This document shows, piece by piece, positions 62,544 through 64,000 of a DNA stretch of 64,000 nucleotides. This stretch comes from Prolixibacteraceae bacterium. GTDB lineage: Bacteria; Bacteroidota; Bacteroidia; Bacteroidales; Prolixibacteraceae. Below the pieces are notes generated by a model. The model did no database searches and had not been told where the DNA came from. It saw only the letters and a list, made by a program, of their open reading frames with translations. The stretch's first letter is position 1. The number at the start of each line of letters is the position of its first letter. The DNA lies in assembly GCA_028282705.1 (NCBI GenBank), contig JANQHI010000041.1, positions 1-64,000 on the forward strand, written 5' to 3'. Both the position numbers and the translations under genes were made by a program.

Positions 62544-64000
62544 ATGGCATCAGACCAAAACAAATATCCAGTATCCAGGAGGAATTTTATAAAAGTTTCA
62601 GCTGCTACAACAGCAGGTGTATCAATGCTTCCTTTGGGAAGTTGCAATATTAAGGAATTGCCCAATCCCATGAAGAGGAAATTTGGAAACTTTAATTTTG
62701 ATGTGACTACCCTTGGTTTGGGTGGGCAGGCATCTATACAGTGGACAGGTAAAGGCATTGACCCAGTTGCCATTATTTTAAAGGCTTTTGATATGGGTAT
62801 TAACTACTTTGATACTTCCAATTTATATGCTAAAAGCCAGTTGCATTTTCATTCAGCATTTAAGAAACTGAACCTAATTCCTGGAGAGAAAAACTATAAC
62901 AAAAACTTAAGGGATTCTATCTGGTTAACCAGCAAAACAGGTATGAGGTGGGGTAACCCTGGCTGGCCTGAAGTAGATGGGGTAATGAACTGGTCAAATG
63001 GTAAGAATGTACAATGTGCTGTTGATGATGTAAAACGTTCATTAACACAACTGTTTGGCGACAATGAAGGATGGTATCCTAAAGGAGCTTACCTTGATAT
63101 GGTATTGGTGCATACCTTACATAACTCCAATGAAATTGATGTTTTGTACAAAGGGCTTGAAACCCCTCTTGGCCCTGAAGGCAATTTTGGGGGACTAGTT
63201 GCACTTAGGGACCTTAGGGATGGTACCAACCATACTGGTATGAACCCTAAAAATGAAAAGCTTATCAGGCATATTGGTTTTTCAGGGCATAACAACCCTC
63301 CTGCAATGGTTGAGATGATCCAAAGGGATGAATTTGGCTTACTGGAAGGCTTGCTTATTACCATCAATGCCAATGATAAAACTAAGTTCAACATGCAACA
63401 TAATGTGATCCCTGTGGCACAGGCAAAAGGCATGGGTATTATTGGTATGAAGGCCTTTGCAGATGCAGCTTTGTACCACAAAGAACCAACATGGTCAAAT
63501 AAACCTGAAGATGTGTATATGAAAATTGGGTCAGGAGAACTGCCAAGCAGGCCATTAATTGAATATTCATTGACTACCCCAGGTGTACACACCCTGATTG
63601 TGGGTATTGGGCACATTGATAATGACCCCATGAAATGCCAGTTGGTACAGAATTTTTATGCTTCCCAGGTTGAACCTTCAGGGATGAGTGAAGCAGAAAG
63701 GAAGAAAATTGAAAGGCAAGCAGCCAAAACCAAAGCAAAATCGAATTATTTCCAAATGGAAAAGGTTGGGCTAACCCCTCCTTCAAATGTAAGGACAACT
63801 GAAAACCAGGTAGTTTGGGACACTGCTTTCTCCGGAGATTCCCCTGTTGTCCATTATGAGATCCTAATTAATGGTGAAAAGAAAGGCAGCATTAAACATG
63901 AGCCTCAAATACTAAGATCCAAGCCTTTTAGTTTTAAAACAGAAATTGTTGAAAAGGATAAAATTGCTGTTGTTGCAATTGACCTAAAGGGAAATAAAGC
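62544..64000 (+). CDS. Tat-exported aldo/keto reductase (runs off the window)
   Basis: The ATG at 62544 starts a frame open to the end of the window (485 codons so far). N-terminal SRRNFIKVSAATTAGVSML is a twin-arginine signal with a following Cys (GSC). The reductase domain shows TLGLGGQAS, FDTSNLY (Asp and Tyr of the tetrad), WLTSKTG (Lys), DMVLVHT (His) and GIIGMKAFADA. After about residue 400 comes an extra region with a fibronectin-III-like strand pattern (PPSNVRTTENQVVW). Periplasmic; substrate unknown. The C-terminus is not seen. Confidence 0.85.
   Translation, partial: MASDQNKYPVSRRNFIKVSAATTAGVSMLPLGSCNIKELPNPMKRKFGNFNFDVTTLGLGGQASIQWTGKGIDPVAIILKAFDMGINYFDTSNLYAKSQLHFHSAFKKLNLIPGEKNYNKNLRDSIWLTSKTGMRWGNPGWPEVDGVMNWSNGKNVQCAVDDVKRSLTQLFGDNEGWYPKGAYLDMVLVHTLHNSNEIDVLYKGLETPLGPEGNFGGLVALRDLRDGTNHTGMNPKNEKLIRHIGFSGHNNPPAMVEMIQRDEFGLLEGLLITINANDKTKFNMQHNVIPVAQAKGMGIIGMKAFADAALYHKEPTWSNKPEDVYMKIGSGELPSRPLIEYSLTTPGVHTLIVGIGHIDNDPMKCQLVQNFYASQVEPSGMSEAERKKIERQAAKTKAKSNYFQMEKVGLTPPSNVRTTENQVVWDTAFSGDSPVVHYEILINGEKKGSIKHEPQILRSKPFSFKTEIVEKDKIAVVAIDLKGNK

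Noticed and set aside
1-64000. CRISPR array, prophage or complete insertion sequence
   Set aside because: No regularly spaced direct repeats with unique spacers, no phage structural genes and no transposase gene were recognised; only remnants and non-autonomous elements are seen.

Overview
The window is a 64 kb piece of a Bacteroidota chromosome, most likely from a Bacteroidales or Marinilabiliales-like organism. The base composition is AT-rich. Many genes are preceded by the Bacteroidota -7 promoter word TAnnTTTG, in one case with TTTG 19 bases upstream. Lipid A and LPS genes (lpxK, lpxH, lptB) indicate an outer membrane. Lysine/cell-wall synthesis uses the DapL route, and S16 carries a long acidic tail as in this phylum. 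No plasmid, intact phage, CRISPR array or rRNA operon is visible.

Layout. 1-1,730: a terminator, a 53-bp tandem repeat and an orphan DUF234-type ATPase. 1,860-6,280: rpsP, rimM, a DUF2807 protein, mscL, a Sua5-type tRNA modification enzyme and a glycosyltransferase. 6,344-12,851: amino-acid block with a diaminopimelate decarboxylase, a DapF homologue whose two catalytic cysteines are both serine, DapL, a second aminotransferase and alanine dehydrogenase, with a foldable REP-like element between dapF and dapL. 12,968-30,858: housekeeping and envelope genes (K+ channel, folK, sppA, lpxK, a purine nucleoside phosphorylase, a PrsW-like protease, a serine/threonine dehydratase-racemase, cardiolipin synthase, ribD, prmC, ribF, lpxH, a KAS III).

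30,934-41,089 is a minus-strand catabolic cluster of five sulfatases and one GH2 beta-galactosidase-type enzyme, all with export signals. It has no SusC/SusD, no regulator and no sulfatase-maturating enzyme in the window. The gene set suits stepwise desulfation and exo-hydrolysis of a sulfated galactose-containing glycan. A strong terminator-like hairpin splits it into a four-gene and a two-gene part.

41,447-61,803 is mainly core information processing: rmuC, ung, tig-clpP-clpX, tRNA-Leu, lptB, tatC, recQ, ahcY, greA-HIT, dnaE, trxA, a DUF58 protein and comM. A 160-bp MITE-like element with TTA target repeats lies between recQ and ahcY. After comM there is a scar: an N-terminally truncated ORF6N gene followed by a second, divergent copy of the comM 3' end. 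The window ends inside a Tat-exported aldo/keto reductase.

The observations I rate highest are the comM/ORF6N scar, the Ser/Ser DapF homologue, the greA promoter that fires straight into a terminator-like hairpin, the MITE, and the SusCD-less sulfatase/GH2 cluster. No complete, clearly new multi-gene defence or mobile system is visible.
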